Notes under the pieces: model-generated
What the model was told of the DNA's origin: nothing
Database searches by the model: none
What the model saw: the letters and a program-made list of their open reading frames with translations, nothing else
Shown: positions 15,434 through 23,014 of the stretch, in pieces
How the letters are laid out: the number at the start of each line of letters is the position of its first letter
Numbering within the stretch: the first letter of the stretch is position 1
Translations under genes and position numbers: made by a program
NCBI GenBank assembly: GCA_900766165.1
Contig: CAAFUK010000108.1
Location: 1 to 23,851, forward strand
Source: an uncultured Collinsella sp.
GTDB taxonomy: Bacteria > Actinomycetota > Coriobacteriia > Coriobacteriales > Coriobacteriaceae
Length of the DNA: 23,851 bases
Direction: 5' to 3'

Positions 15434-15715
15434 TTAGGCTTCAGCAACCTTGTGGCCGAGCGCCTTCTCGTAACGGGCCTCATCGTAGGAGATGTCGCCG
15501 TCGACAATCTCGTCCATAGCCATCGAGATGGTATCGGCGCCGGAAAGCGCAATGGTGATGTCATCGACATCCTGGACGGCGAGCACGCGGTTGTGCTGAC
15601 CACGCAGCATGCTGTTAATGTCGCAGGCGCGCTTGGAGGCAAGCGAGGCAAGCAGGAAGCGGTTGTGATCGGTCTTCTCCAGAAGATCGTCAATGCAAGG
15701 CTTTACAACGGACAC
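15434..15715 (-). CDS. rpoZ: RNA polymerase omega subunit
   Basis: 93 residues. The N-terminal part (KPCIDDLLEKTDHNRFLLASLASKR) matches the conserved omega motif in which a short acidic helix is followed by N(R/K)(F/Y)xL....A+RA; the acidic C-terminus ends in KVAEA. Omega helps fold and assemble the beta' subunit. Start GTG at 15715-15713, five bases after the gmk stop, with GAGG close by. The gmk-rpoZ pair is widely conserved, and here mihF precedes both as in other actinobacteria. The primosome and coaBC genes that often follow rpoZ are absent; thiI stands there instead. Confidence 0.92.
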   Translation of the reverse strand: MSVVKPCIDDLLEKTDHNRFLLASLASKRACDINSMLRGQHNRVLAVQDVDDITIALSGADTISMAMDEIVDGDISYDEARYEKALGHKVAEA

Positions 15716-15720
15716 GGACC

Positions 15721-16290
<570 letters not shown>

Positions 16291-16599
16291 TTATTTGGTC
16301 AGCTGCTCGAGGAGCTGCTCGCGCTGACGGACGCCGAGGCCCTGGACGCGACGGGTAGCGGAGATGCCGAGCTCCTCCATGATCTTGGCGGCCTTGGCCT
16401 TGCCATAACCAGGCAGAGACTCGATGAGGGTGGAAACCTTCATGCGGGAAGCGATGGGGTCATCGGAGTTGAGCACGGACTCGAGGGACTTCTCGCCCTT
16501 CTTGATCTGCTCGCGAAGCTCAGCGCGGGCGTGACGTGCGGCGGCAGCCTTCTCAAGAGCCTGCTTGCGCTGCTCGTCGGTAAGCTGAGGGAGTGCCAT
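16291..16599 (-). CDS. mihF: Actinobacterial integration host factor (mIHF)
   Basis: 102 residues from the ATG at 16599, with GGAGG five bases upstream. The N-terminal half is a charged helical region (LTDEQRKQALEKAAAARHAR). The C-terminal half carries the helix-two-turn-helix DNA-binding part characteristic of mIHF (VSTLIESLPGYGKAKAAKIM, ISATRRVQGLGVRQR). mIHF is a nucleoid-associated protein unrelated in sequence to the IHF/HU family; in mycobacteria and Streptomyces it is abundant, shapes DNA and affects global expression. It is followed without spacing by gmk. A promoter with an extended -10 is seen upstream. Confidence 0.94.
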   Translation of the reverse strand: MALPQLTDEQRKQALEKAAAARHARAELREQIKKGEKSLESVLNSDDPIASRMKVSTLIESLPGYGKAKAAKIMEELGISATRRVQGLGVRQREQLLEQLTK

Positions 16600-16643
16600 T
16601 CGAACCTCCAAATAGTTGGGTTATATCTGATGCAATAATTAGC

Positions 16644-16652
16644 ATTTTAGCA
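16644..16652 (-). promoter_or_regulatory. Extended -10 promoter of mihF
   Basis: Minus strand TGCTAAAAT at 16652-16644, the same TGCTA...T form as at rpsT and rpmB. TTGGGC lies 20 bases upstream as a loose -35. The leader to the mihF ATG would be about 38 bases. Confidence 0.5.
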
Positions 16653-16700
16653 CGTCAAACGCACTAAATGCCCAATCGACGGCATCATAGGTTAGACGAT

Positions 16701-16796
16701 ACCTGCGAAAAGTGCAATATACGGAGGTCAAAGTTAAGCCCCTGACCTGCGATTCCACACAAAGGATGGGAAAGTTTTCGCAGGCACAGGGGCTAA
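16701..16796. repeat. Cluster of complementary repeats between pyrF and mihF
   Basis: Plus-strand copies CCTGCGAAAA (16702-16711) and CCTGCGA (16746-16752) and the inverted copy TTTTCGCAGG (16775-16784). The second and third are further flanked by AGCCCCTG (16737-16744) and CAGGGGCT (16787-16794), giving a 14-bp interrupted stem. The middle and outer copies compete for the same partner. No T tract follows on either strand, so it is not an ordinary terminator. It lies upstream of the mihF promoter and after the pyrF stop; it may be a dispersed repeat or a pyrF 3'-end structure. Confidence 0.6.
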
Positions 16797-16839
16797 TTTG
16801 TGCTAATGAGACCCAAAAGTGGTGACTTGAGGGAATCTT

Positions 16840-17556
16840 TTAGGCGACGTTTTCGACCAGCTCGGCAACGATGGCGTCAAATGCGGCAACCGGGTCGTCG
16901 GCACCGGTAATGGGTCGGCCCACCACGATGTGGCTCGCACCGCGCTCGATAGCCTGAGAAGGCGTCGCCACGCGGGATTGATCGCCCAAGGCGGCACCCA
17001 CCGGACGCACGCCCGGAGTCACGATCAGGGCATCGGGACCAAGCAGCTCGCGCATGTCATGGGCCTCCATCGGAGAGCACACGATGCCGTCGATGCCGTT
17101 GGCCTGGGCAAGCTTCGCCAGGCGGGCGGCTTCCTCGGCCACGGGCGACTCGACGCCGATCTCGGTCAGCGAATCCTGGTTCATGCTCGTGAGCACGGTG
17201 ATGGCGACGAGCTTGGCGCGATCCTCGCGCGCCTCCTCGGCACCCTCACGGCAGGCAGCGAGCATAGCGCCCGAACCCAGCCCATGGACCGAGAGCAGGT
17301 CGGCACCGGCGAGCGAGGCCGAACGGGCGGCACCGCGCACCTGATGCGGAATGTCATGGAACTTGAGGTCGAGGAAGACCTTAAAGCCCAGGTCCTTGAA
17401 CGTCTTGACGATCTCGGGGCCCTCGGCGTAATAGAGCGTCATGCCGACCTTAAGCCAAGCGGCATGACCAGAAAGCTCGTGGGCGAGCTCGAGTGCACGC
17501 TCACGGTCGCAGTCGAGGGCGACGATAACGCGGTCGCGGGCATCGTTTTCTAGCAT
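16840..17556 (-). CDS. pyrF: Orotidine 5'-phosphate decarboxylase
   Basis: 238 residues, the length of the bacterial PyrF group. The catalytic tetrad is visible: D15 in VALDCD, K36 in LKVG, and the DxKxxD core in LDLKFHDIP at residues 62-70 (D63, K65, D68). TPGVRP and the phosphate-binding GRPI near the C-terminus complete the TIM barrel. It converts OMP to UMP, the last step of the pathway. The ATG at 17556 overlaps the pyrD stop by 7 bp; TAGGTG lies nine bases upstream. It is the last gene of the pyr operon; no clear T-tract terminator follows. Confidence 0.97.
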   Translation of the reverse strand: MLENDARDRVIVALDCDRERALELAHELSGHAAWLKVGMTLYYAEGPEIVKTFKDLGFKVFLDLKFHDIPHQVRGAARSASLAGADLLSVHGLGSGAMLAACREGAEEAREDRAKLVAITVLTSMNQDSLTEIGVESPVAEEAARLAKLAQANGIDGIVCSPMEAHDMRELLGPDALIVTPGVRPVGAALGDQSRVATPSQAIERGASHIVVGRPITGADDPVAAFDAIVAELVENVA

Positions 17557-18473
17557 TCGAAAGCACCTACCAGCTCATTGATGTCATTCACGCCCTGGGA
17601 CTCGGCCCAGGCCTCGAGCTCGTGCGCGATCTTGAGCGAAGCGCACGGATCGACGAAGTTGGCCATGCCGACCGACACGCAGGTAGCGCCAGCAAGGATA
17701 AACTCGGCCGCATCTTCGCCCGTCATGACGCCGCCGACACCGTTGATGGGGATATCGACGGCCTGAGCGACCTCCCAGACCATGCGAACGGCGATGTGGT
17801 GGCACAGCGGGCCCGAAAGGCCGCCCTTGGGCTTGGCCACACGGGACTTGCGGGTGTGCACGTCAATGGCCATGCCCTGAATGGAGTTGATGACCGAAAG
17901 GCCGTCGGCTCCTGCGGCCTCGAGAGCCTTGGCAATCTCGGCGACGTTAACCGGCGCCATCTTCACGAACAGCGGCTTATCGGTCACCTTACGGCAGGCA
18001 GCCATAACGGCAGAGGCGCCCTCGGGCGAGGAGCCCATGGCGGCACCGCCGGCGGCAATATTGGGGCAGCTGACGTTGATCTCGTAGCCGGCAGCCCAGG
18101 GGCACAGCTCGACATACATCTCGAGCGCGCGGACAAACTCCTCGACGGAGTGGCCGGCAACCTGACAGATGACCTGACAGCCGTCCTTGGACAGCTGTTC
18201 GAGCCACGGACCGGACTCGCGGGCAAAAGCGGCCACGCCGGGGTTCTGAAGGCCCACGGAGTTGATCATGCCGCCGGGAATCTCGGCCATGCGGGGCGCG
18301 GGGTTGCCGGGCCAGGGCTCGGCAGCGCAACCCTTGGTGGTGATGGCGCCCAGCTGGGAAACATCAAAGAAGTTCTGGAACTGCCAACCGTAGCCAAAGG
18401 TACCGGCTGCGGTGTTGATGGGGTTCTGCATCTTGACGCCGCCGAAATCGACGGCCATGTTCACGGTACCCAC
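17550..18473 (-). CDS. pyrD: Dihydroorotate dehydrogenase, class 1B catalytic subunit
   Basis: 307 residues from a GTG at 18473. FMN-barrel features include NPINTAAGTFGYG near the N-terminus, the active-site loop NVSCPN whose cysteine is the class 1 catalytic base, KMAPVN, and NGVGGVMTGEDAAEFI with the phosphate site. The cysteine and adjacent pyrK place it in class 1B, which passes electrons through PyrK to NAD. The start is uncertain: the GTG at 18473 shares one base with the pyrK stop (TAGTG) and has AGGTGG upstream. A GTG at 18464 or the ATG at 18458 would give an N-terminus nearer the usual length but with poorer ribosome sites. It is co-transcribed with pyrK and pyrF. Confidence 0.93.
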   Translation of the reverse strand: MGTVNMAVDFGGVKMQNPINTAAGTFGYGWQFQNFFDVSQLGAITTKGCAAEPWPGNPAPRMAEIPGGMINSVGLQNPGVAAFARESGPWLEQLSKDGCQVICQVAGHSVEEFVRALEMYVELCPWAAGYEINVSCPNIAAGGAAMGSSPEGASAVMAACRKVTDKPLFVKMAPVNVAEIAKALEAAGADGLSVINSIQGMAIDVHTRKSRVAKPKGGLSGPLCHHIAVRMVWEVAQAVDIPINGVGGVMTGEDAAEFILAGATCVSVGMANFVDPCASLKIAHELEAWAESQGVNDINELVGAFEC

Positions 18474-19264
18474 TAGAAGACCACCACCTTGGAAGCATCG
18501 AACACGGGGCCGCACATGCAAGCGCCCTTCATACCGTCGACCGTCTCGACATTGCAGGTGTTGCAGGCGCCAAAGCCACAGCTAATCATGCGCTCGAGCG
18601 ACACCTCGCAGTACGCACCGGCCTCGGCGGCAGCGGCGGCGACTTTCTTCATCATGACAGCGGGGCCGCAGCTGGCCACATAGTCGTAGCCGCCCTCGCC
18701 GAGCAGCTCGGCTGCCGGGTCGGTGCAAAAAACGTGCGTGCCCAGCGTGCCATCATCGGTGCACACGTTAACCGTGGCGCCCAGCGCGCGGAACTCATCG
18801 ACACCCACGGCCTTGGAAGCGGTGCCAAAGCCCAGGCACACATCCACGTCAACACCCTGCTCGGCAAGCATACCGGCCAGGCACAGCACAGGAGGAACGC
18901 CGATGCCACCGGCGACGAGCAGGGCCTTCCTGGTGCCCTCGGGTACCATCCAGCCACGGCCACCGGGGCCCAGCAGGTTAGAGGTGGAGCCAGGGCCCAT
19001 CTGGGACAAACGACGGGTATCGTCGCCCACGACGGCGTACCACAGCTCGACGGTGCCGGCCTCGGCGTCGGCGCGGTAGTAGCTCAGGGGCACGCGAAGC
19101 AGCGAAGACGCATCGCCGGGTACGGCGATGTTCACAAACTGACCGGGCTTGAGCGCACTTGCAAGCTTGGGGGCCGAGATGACGAGCGAGAAGATGCCGT
19201 CGGCAATCTCCCGGTTCGAGACGACCTCGAAGTCGTGCATGCGTGCAGTGGAAGGTGTGGGCAT
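18473..19264 (-). CDS. pyrK: Dihydroorotate dehydrogenase electron-transfer subunit PyrK
   Basis: 263 residues. A ferredoxin-reductase-like fold with an N-terminal FAD-binding barrel (KPGQFVNI, RVPLSYYRAD) is followed by the nucleotide-binding part (LLVAGGIGVPPVLCLAGML). The C-terminal cluster binds [2Fe-2S], CGFGACNTC followed by CMCG. PyrK takes electrons from PyrD and reduces NAD, so UMP synthesis here is linked to NAD rather than to quinones, as expected of an anaerobe. The ATG at 19264 has TTGGAG five bases upstream. It follows pyrC after 92 bp that contain a stable hairpin. Confidence 0.94.
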   Translation of the reverse strand: MPTPSTARMHDFEVVSNREIADGIFSLVISAPKLASALKPGQFVNIAVPGDASSLLRVPLSYYRADAEAGTVELWYAVVGDDTRRLSQMGPGSTSNLLGPGGRGWMVPEGTRKALLVAGGIGVPPVLCLAGMLAEQGVDVDVCLGFGTASKAVGVDEFRALGATVNVCTDDGTLGTHVFCTDPAAELLGEGGYDYVASCGPAVMMKKVAAAAAEAGAYCEVSLERMISCGFGACNTCNVETVDGMKGACMCGPVFDASKVVVF

Positions 19265-19297
19265 AGACGCTCCAATCCCCCATGCGGTTGCATGGTC

Positions 19298-19336
19298 AAA
19301 ACGAACAGAAAGCGCGGCACCGCAAGGGCACCGCGC
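19298..19336 (-). terminator. Hairpin between pyrC and pyrK, possible partial terminator
   Basis: Arms 19312-19321 and 19327-19336 pair over 10 bp (two G-U pairs in the minus-strand RNA) with a 5-base loop, followed on the minus strand by TTTCTGTTCGTTTT, an interrupted T tract. It sits 20 bases after the pyrC stop, inside the operon. It could lower expression of pyrK-pyrD-pyrF or protect an mRNA end. Confidence 0.45.
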
Positions 19337-19356
19337 ACAAAAGCGATAAGGCTATG

Positions 19357-20646
19357 CTAGCAGATGCAGCCGTCGGCGAGCGTCTGCTTGCCGCCGACAA
19401 ACACATCGGTGGCACGACCGGTGAGCGTGCGGCCGGCGAAACCGGAGTTCTCGGCGCGCGACTCGTAACCGTCCTCGCCGACCGTCCAGGTGGCGGACGC
19501 GTCGAACACGGTCAGATCGGCAACGGAGCCCGCCTTGACCTGAACCTGGTCGAGGCCCAGGATCTCACGCGGCTTGATGGCCATGAGCTCGACCATGCGG
19601 CCCACGCTCATCTTGCCCGTGTTGACCAGCTCGGTGAGTACGAGCGACAGCGAGGTCTCGAGGCCGATCATGCCAAAGGGCGCAAGCTCGAACTCGCGGG
19701 CTTTCTCCCACGGGGTATGGGGAGCGTGATCGGTGACGATAACGTCGACGGTACCGTCGATGACGCCCTGACGGATAGCCTCGGCATCCTCCTCGGTACG
19801 CAGCGGCGGGTTGACCTTGAGCGAGGTGTTGTAGGTCTCGTCCAGGTCGTTCTCGGTCAGGAACATGTGGTGCGGGGTGGCCTCGCAGGTAACCTGAACG
19901 CCAGCGGCCTTACCGGCACGCACGATCTCCAGGCCGTGGGCGGTGGAGATGTGCTGGATGTGCAGCTTGGCACCGGTCAGCTTGGCGATCTCGATGTCGC
20001 GAGCGATCTGGAGCTCCTCGCCGGCAGCCGGCCAGCCCTCGAGGGCCAGACGGGTCGAGACCTTGCCCTCGTTGATCTGGCCGTGGCCGACCAGGTCCTC
20101 GTCCTGGCAGTGGCTCATAAAGACCTTGCCGAACATCTTACCGTAGTCCATGCAGCGACGGAGCATGCCCGCGCCCTGCACACCGCGGCCGTCGTCGGTG
20201 AAGGCGACGGCGCCGTGGGCGACCATATCGCCCATCTCGGACATGGCCTCGCCCTTAAGACCGCGGGTCATGGCGCCCGACGGATAGACACGGCAGTGAC
20301 CGACCTCGGCAGCACGAGACTTGACGAACTCCACGACGGTGCCGTTATCGGTAACGGGATCGGTGTTGGGCATGGCGCACACGCCGGTAAAGCCGCCCTT
20401 GGCAGCTGCGCGGGTGCCGCTCTCGATGTCCTCTTTGACCTCGTAGCCGGGTTCGCGAAGGTGAACGTGCATATCCACCAGGCCGGGGACGAGGTACTTG
20501 CCGGAAAGGTCGCGGACCTCGGCTCCCTCGACGGCGAGATTCTCGCCGACCTCGGCGATCTTGTCGCCGTCAATCAGGACGTCAACGACACCGTCAAGAT
20601 CGACGGACGGGTCGACGACGTGGGCATTCTTAAGAAGCAAGGCCAT
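19357..20646 (-). CDS. pyrC: Dihydroorotase
   Basis: 429 residues from the ATG at 20646, with TTGGAGG eight bases upstream. It is a type I (long) dihydroorotase: metal motif DMHVHLREPG with H60 and H62, CAMPNTDPV, the ATPHH segment, and VIVTDHAPHT with the catalytic aspartate. It cyclises carbamoyl-aspartate to dihydroorotate. The start overlaps the end of pyrB by 17 bp, typical of coupled pathway genes. All metal-binding positions are kept, so it is an active enzyme and not the inactive pseudo-dihydroorotase that accompanies some aspartate transcarbamoylases. Confidence 0.97.
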   Translation of the reverse strand: MALLLKNAHVVDPSVDLDGVVDVLIDGDKIAEVGENLAVEGAEVRDLSGKYLVPGLVDMHVHLREPGYEVKEDIESGTRAAAKGGFTGVCAMPNTDPVTDNGTVVEFVKSRAAEVGHCRVYPSGAMTRGLKGEAMSEMGDMVAHGAVAFTDDGRGVQGAGMLRRCMDYGKMFGKVFMSHCQDEDLVGHGQINEGKVSTRLALEGWPAAGEELQIARDIEIAKLTGAKLHIQHISTAHGLEIVRAGKAAGVQVTCEATPHHMFLTENDLDETYNTSLKVNPPLRTEEDAEAIRQGVIDGTVDVIVTDHAPHTPWEKAREFELAPFGMIGLETSLSLVLTELVNTGKMSVGRMVELMAIKPREILGLDQVQVKAGSVADLTVFDASATWTVGEDGYESRAENSGFAGRTLTGRATDVFVGGKQTLADGCIC

Positions 20647-21574
20647 TATCGGCACCTCCAAGCAGCAGATACAGGATAGCCATACGCACGCAGATACCGG
20701 CGTAGACCTGCTCCAGGATGACGGAGCGTTGCGGGTGGTCGGCCATATAGGAGTCGAACTCGACGCCGCGGTTGATGGGGCCCGGGTGGCAGATGATCGC
20801 GTCGGGCTTCATGAGCTTCTCGCGGTCCTTGGTCAGACCGAAGAGCTTGTGGTACTCGCGAATGGTCGGGAACGGGGCACCCTCGAGGCGCTCCTGCTGC
20901 ACGCGCAGCATGTAGACGACGTCCAGCTCGGGCAGGACGGAATCGAGGTCGCTCGTCACGTGGTCGCAACCCAGGACCTCGGGCGCCGGCGGCAGCAGCG
21001 TGCCGGGGGCGACGGCGTAGGTCTCGCAGCCCATGATCTTAAGGGCGGGAATCAGTGAGCCGCAAACGCGGGAGTGCGCGATATCGCCGACGACAGCGAC
21101 CTTCAGACCGTGGAAGTCACCCTTGTGCTCCCAGATGGTGTACAGGTCGAGCAGGGCCTGCGTGGGATGGTTGTGCTTGCCGTCACCGGCGCAGATGACG
21201 CTCGCGGGCGAGTTCTGCGTGACGATGTAGGGAGCGCCGGCGTGCTTATCGCGAACGACGATGCAGTCGATCTTATAGGCGTTGAGGGTCTCGACGGTGT
21301 CGACGAGGCTCTCGCCCTTGACCGTGGAGGTCGAGGAGCCGCCAAAGTTGAGGCTGTCGGCCGAAAGACGCTTCTCGGCGAGCTCGAAGGAGCTGCGGGT
21401 GCGCGTCGAGGGCTCGTTGAACATATTGACGATGGTCTTGCCCTTGAGCGTGGGGACCTTCTTGATGGCACGCTCGTTGACCTCGGAGAATGCCTTGGCG
21501 GTCTCGAGGATGAGCTTGATGTCCTCTTCGGAGTACTCGGTAATGTCGATCAGGTGCTTATGGTTGAACGCCAC
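20630..21574 (-). CDS. pyrB: Aspartate carbamoyltransferase catalytic subunit
   Basis: 314 residues from a GTG at 21574-21572, four bases after the pyrR stop, with GGGAGG eleven bases upstream. The carbamoyl-phosphate motif STRTR lies at residues 56-60; GDGKHNHPTQALLDLYT and HPGPINRGVE are the other active-site segments. It condenses carbamoyl phosphate and aspartate. No regulatory pyrI follows, as in Gram-positives where control is at transcription by PyrR. It overlaps pyrC by 17 bp. Confidence 0.97.
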   Translation of the reverse strand: MAFNHKHLIDITEYSEEDIKLILETAKAFSEVNERAIKKVPTLKGKTIVNMFNEPSTRTRSSFELAEKRLSADSLNFGGSSTSTVKGESLVDTVETLNAYKIDCIVVRDKHAGAPYIVTQNSPASVICAGDGKHNHPTQALLDLYTIWEHKGDFHGLKVAVVGDIAHSRVCGSLIPALKIMGCETYAVAPGTLLPPAPEVLGCDHVTSDLDSVLPELDVVYMLRVQQERLEGAPFPTIREYHKLFGLTKDREKLMKPDAIICHPGPINRGVEFDSYMADHPQRSVILEQVYAGICVRMAILYLLLGGADNGLAS

Positions 21575-21578
21575 GGTA

Positions 21579-22163
21579 CTACTCACCTCCCAGCGGCGCG
21601 GAGCCCACATGGGAACCCGGCGCGACGTCGTTAATCTCGACGGCGGTGCGGCCGTCGACTTCCTTCATATATAGGTGCACGTTCTCCTCATGCGACGAGG
21701 GAACGTTCTTGCCGACAAAGTCCGGCGAGATGGGGAGCTCGCGGTGGCCGCGGTCAACGAGGACTGCCAACTCGATGCGGCTCGGACGACCCAGGTCCAT
21801 GACGGCGTCCAGAGCGGCGCGAATGGTACGGCCCGTATACAGGATGTCGTCCACCAGCACGACGCGCTTACCGTCGACGCTAAAGGGAATGTTGGTGGCG
21901 TGGATCGCGGGAGCGAAATTGGTAGCGTAGTCATCGCGGTAGAAGCTGATGTCGAGGCTGCCGAGCGGAACGTCGACGCCCTCGATCTCCTTGATCTCCT
22001 CGGCGAGTTTCTTTGCCAGAAGGTCGCCGCGCGTGACGATGCCGACCAGAGCGAGGTCTTCACAGCCCTCGTTGCGCTCGAGAATCTCGTGCGCGATGCG
22101 GGTCATCGCTCGATTGACGGCGGTCTCGTCCATGATGACCGCCTTGGGGGAAGTCGTGCCCAT
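21579..22163 (-). CDS. pyrR: PyrR, pyr attenuation regulator / uracil phosphoribosyltransferase
   Basis: 194 residues. The PRPP-binding motif VVLVDDILYTGRT occupies residues 101-113; the N-terminal region (IMDETAVNRAMTRIAHEI) and VDGRTAVEINDV near the end are characteristic of PyrR. The protein binds pyr leader RNA in the presence of UMP and favours termination, and usually has weak uracil phosphoribosyltransferase activity. The ATG at 22163 has AAGGAG four bases upstream. It is the first gene of the operon and lies 39 bases behind the T tract of the leader terminator, so it probably controls its own transcript. Confidence 0.96.
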   Translation of the reverse strand: MGTTSPKAVIMDETAVNRAMTRIAHEILERNEGCEDLALVGIVTRGDLLAKKLAEEIKEIEGVDVPLGSLDISFYRDDYATNFAPAIHATNIPFSVDGKRVVLVDDILYTGRTIRAALDAVMDLGRPSRIELAVLVDRGHRELPISPDFVGKNVPSSHEENVHLYMKEVDGRTAVEINDVAPGSHVGSAPLGGE

Positions 22164-22201
22164 CGATCTCCTTCCTCACATGTCTTGACTGCTGACACAG
22201 T

Positions 22202-22243
22202 CAAAAAAATAGATGCCCGACCGCTCAAAGCGGACCAGACACC
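22202..22243 (-). terminator. Leader terminator of the pyr operon
   Basis: In the minus-strand RNA GGTGTCTG (22243-22236) plus CCGC (22233-22230) pair with GCGG (22224-22221) plus CGGGCATC (22219-22212), a 12-bp stem with a small internal loop, followed by a tract of seven T (TATTTTTTTG). It stands between the predicted promoter and pyrR. Confidence 0.85.
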
Positions 22244-22291
22244 CACAGGAAAGGCTGCTCTTTGACAGCTATGTAATTCCATGTGGGTATC
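22238..22291 (-). promoter_or_regulatory. pyr antiterminator pairing
   Basis: Minus-strand GATACCCACATGG (22291-22279) can pair with CCTGTGGGTGTC (22249-22238) over 12 bp with one G-U pair and one bulged base. The second strand takes GGTGTC away from the terminator stem, so the two structures cannot coexist. Confidence 0.65.
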
Positions 22292-22308
22292 TCGTACCCC
22301 TTTAATGG
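22279..22308 (-). promoter_or_regulatory. Candidate PyrR-binding hairpin (anti-antiterminator)
   Basis: Minus-strand CCAT-TAAAG-GGGTA-CGAGA-TACCC-AC-ATGG forms a lower 4-bp stem, a purine-rich internal loop on the 5' side, an upper 5-bp stem and a small loop, the architecture of PyrR-binding RNA. The loop (ACGAGA counting the closing A) agrees with the described CNGNGA hexaloop at four of six positions. Its 3' strand overlaps the antiterminator. Confidence 0.55.
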
Positions 22309-22317
22309 TCAAGGGAT

Positions 22318-22323
22318 AGTGTA
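22318..22323 (-). promoter_or_regulatory. Candidate -10 of the pyr operon promoter
   Basis: Minus strand TTGGCTACACT, with TACACT at 22323-22318. The predicted start near 22311 is three bases before the PyrR-type hairpin, which supports the assignment; no good -35 is visible. Confidence 0.4.
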
Positions 22324-22414
22324 GCCAACCTCGATCTTAATTGCGAGCATAAATACAGAGCAATCCGTAAACGGAGCCCAATGCTCAATAAACCTATATA
22401 TATTTGTGGGACGA
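22324..22414. other. Gene-free stretch between the divergent pyr and rpmB promoters
   Basis: AT-richer than the neighbouring genes, with a TATATATA run near 22395-22402. I see no open reading frame, RNA gene or repeat that can be supported here. Confidence 0.5.
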
Positions 22415-22416
22415 GC

Positions 22417-22445
22417 TTGAAAACGCACGCACGAGCTGGCATAAT
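22417..22445 (+). promoter_or_regulatory. Promoter P1 upstream of rpmB
   Basis: TTGAAA (22417-22422), exactly 17 bases, then CATAAT (22440-22445), with TG at 22437-22438. It is the best two-hexamer match in the window. It lies about 170 bases ahead of rpmB and could give a long-leader rpmB transcript or an unrecognised small RNA; no coding sequence is evident between it and P2. Confidence 0.6.
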
Positions 22446-22551
22446 CCCCTCTGCTGCACGCAAATCGGATCTACGTCCAGGGCCGTGGCGTGAGCACTAT
22501 CGCCAAAAGAGAAATATCTCTGTGTAGATTACGCACAGGGAGCTGCTTCTG

Positions 22552-22560
22552 TGCTATAGT
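22552..22560 (+). promoter_or_regulatory. Extended -10 promoter P2 of rpmB
   Basis: TGCTATAGT, identical to the nine bases before rpsT. The predicted start near 22567 gives a leader of about 48 bases. No -35 match is seen at normal spacing (CGCACA at 17 bases). Confidence 0.6.
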
Positions 22561-22614
22561 TCAGGCTTGTTTGTTAACGCGACATGTTCGTTTGTCGCCC
22601 AAGGAGGGTCAGTT

Positions 22615-22803
22615 ATGTCCAAAGTTTGCGAAGTTTGCGGTAAGCACCCCGTTGCCGGTCGCTCCATCAGCCACTCTCACCGCGTCACCAACCGTAAGTT
22701 CCGCCCCAACATCCAGCGCGTCTACGTCGTCGTCGATGGCCACCGTCGCAAGATGAACGTTTGCTCCACCTGCCTCAAGTCCGGCAAGGTTGCGCGCTCC
22801 TAA
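22615..22803 (+). CDS. rpmB: 50S ribosomal protein L28 (zinc-binding form)
   Basis: 62 residues. Begins SKVCEVCGKHPVAGRSISHS and continues with the basic RVTNRKFRPNIQRV typical of L28. Two CxxC pairs (C5/C8 and C50/C53) show it is the zinc-binding (C+) form; some actinobacteria also carry a zinc-free paralogue, which is not in this window. The ATG at 22615 has AAGGAGG seven bases upstream. It is a single-gene unit with two candidate promoters and a strong terminator, on the strand opposite to the pyr operon. Confidence 0.98.
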   Translation: MSKVCEVCGKHPVAGRSISHSHRVTNRKFRPNIQRVYVVVDGHRRKMNVCSTCLKSGKVARS

Positions 22804-22872
22804 ATAAGGTCTTACCAACAAGTACCTCGGACTCTCCGGGTCAAAGACCTCGCGTTCATATAGAACTTACCA

Positions 22873-22905
22873 AAGGCGTCCTCCCCCACGGAGGGCGCCT
22901 TTTTT
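22873..22905 (+). terminator. Terminator after rpmB
   Basis: 12-bp stem with arms 22873-22884 (AAGGCGTCCTCC) and 22890-22901 (GGAGGGCGCCTT), one G-U pair, 5-base loop, and a run of six T at 22900-22905. Sixty-nine bases separate it from the rpmB stop, a stretch in which nothing else is seen. Confidence 0.9.
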
Positions 22906-22908
22906 GCA

Positions 22909-22933
22909 CTCATTGGGGACAGACTTATATGAG
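22909..22933 (+). repeat. Left terminal inverted repeat of the mini-element
   Basis: The outer 17 bases are perfectly complementary to 23137-23153; the inner eight match with three differences. Confidence 0.85.
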
Positions 22934-23014
22934 GGTTTGCAGATGTCAAAGGGATCATAGCCCAGCTGGTATGCCTTGTAACTAACGGTACGCCTCGAGC
23001 GAGTCGGACGCACC

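Noticed and set aside
22164..22614. Search for tRNA genes, CRISPR repeats or a small ORF in the pyrR-rpmB gap
   Set aside because: No cloverleaf, regularly spaced repeats or ORF with a ribosome site was seen; the gap is explained by the pyr leader and promoters.
22490..22756. 88-codon plus-strand frame overlapping rpmB
   Set aside because: It covers the rpmB promoter and the start of rpmB in another frame and has no recognisable features; L28 explains the region.
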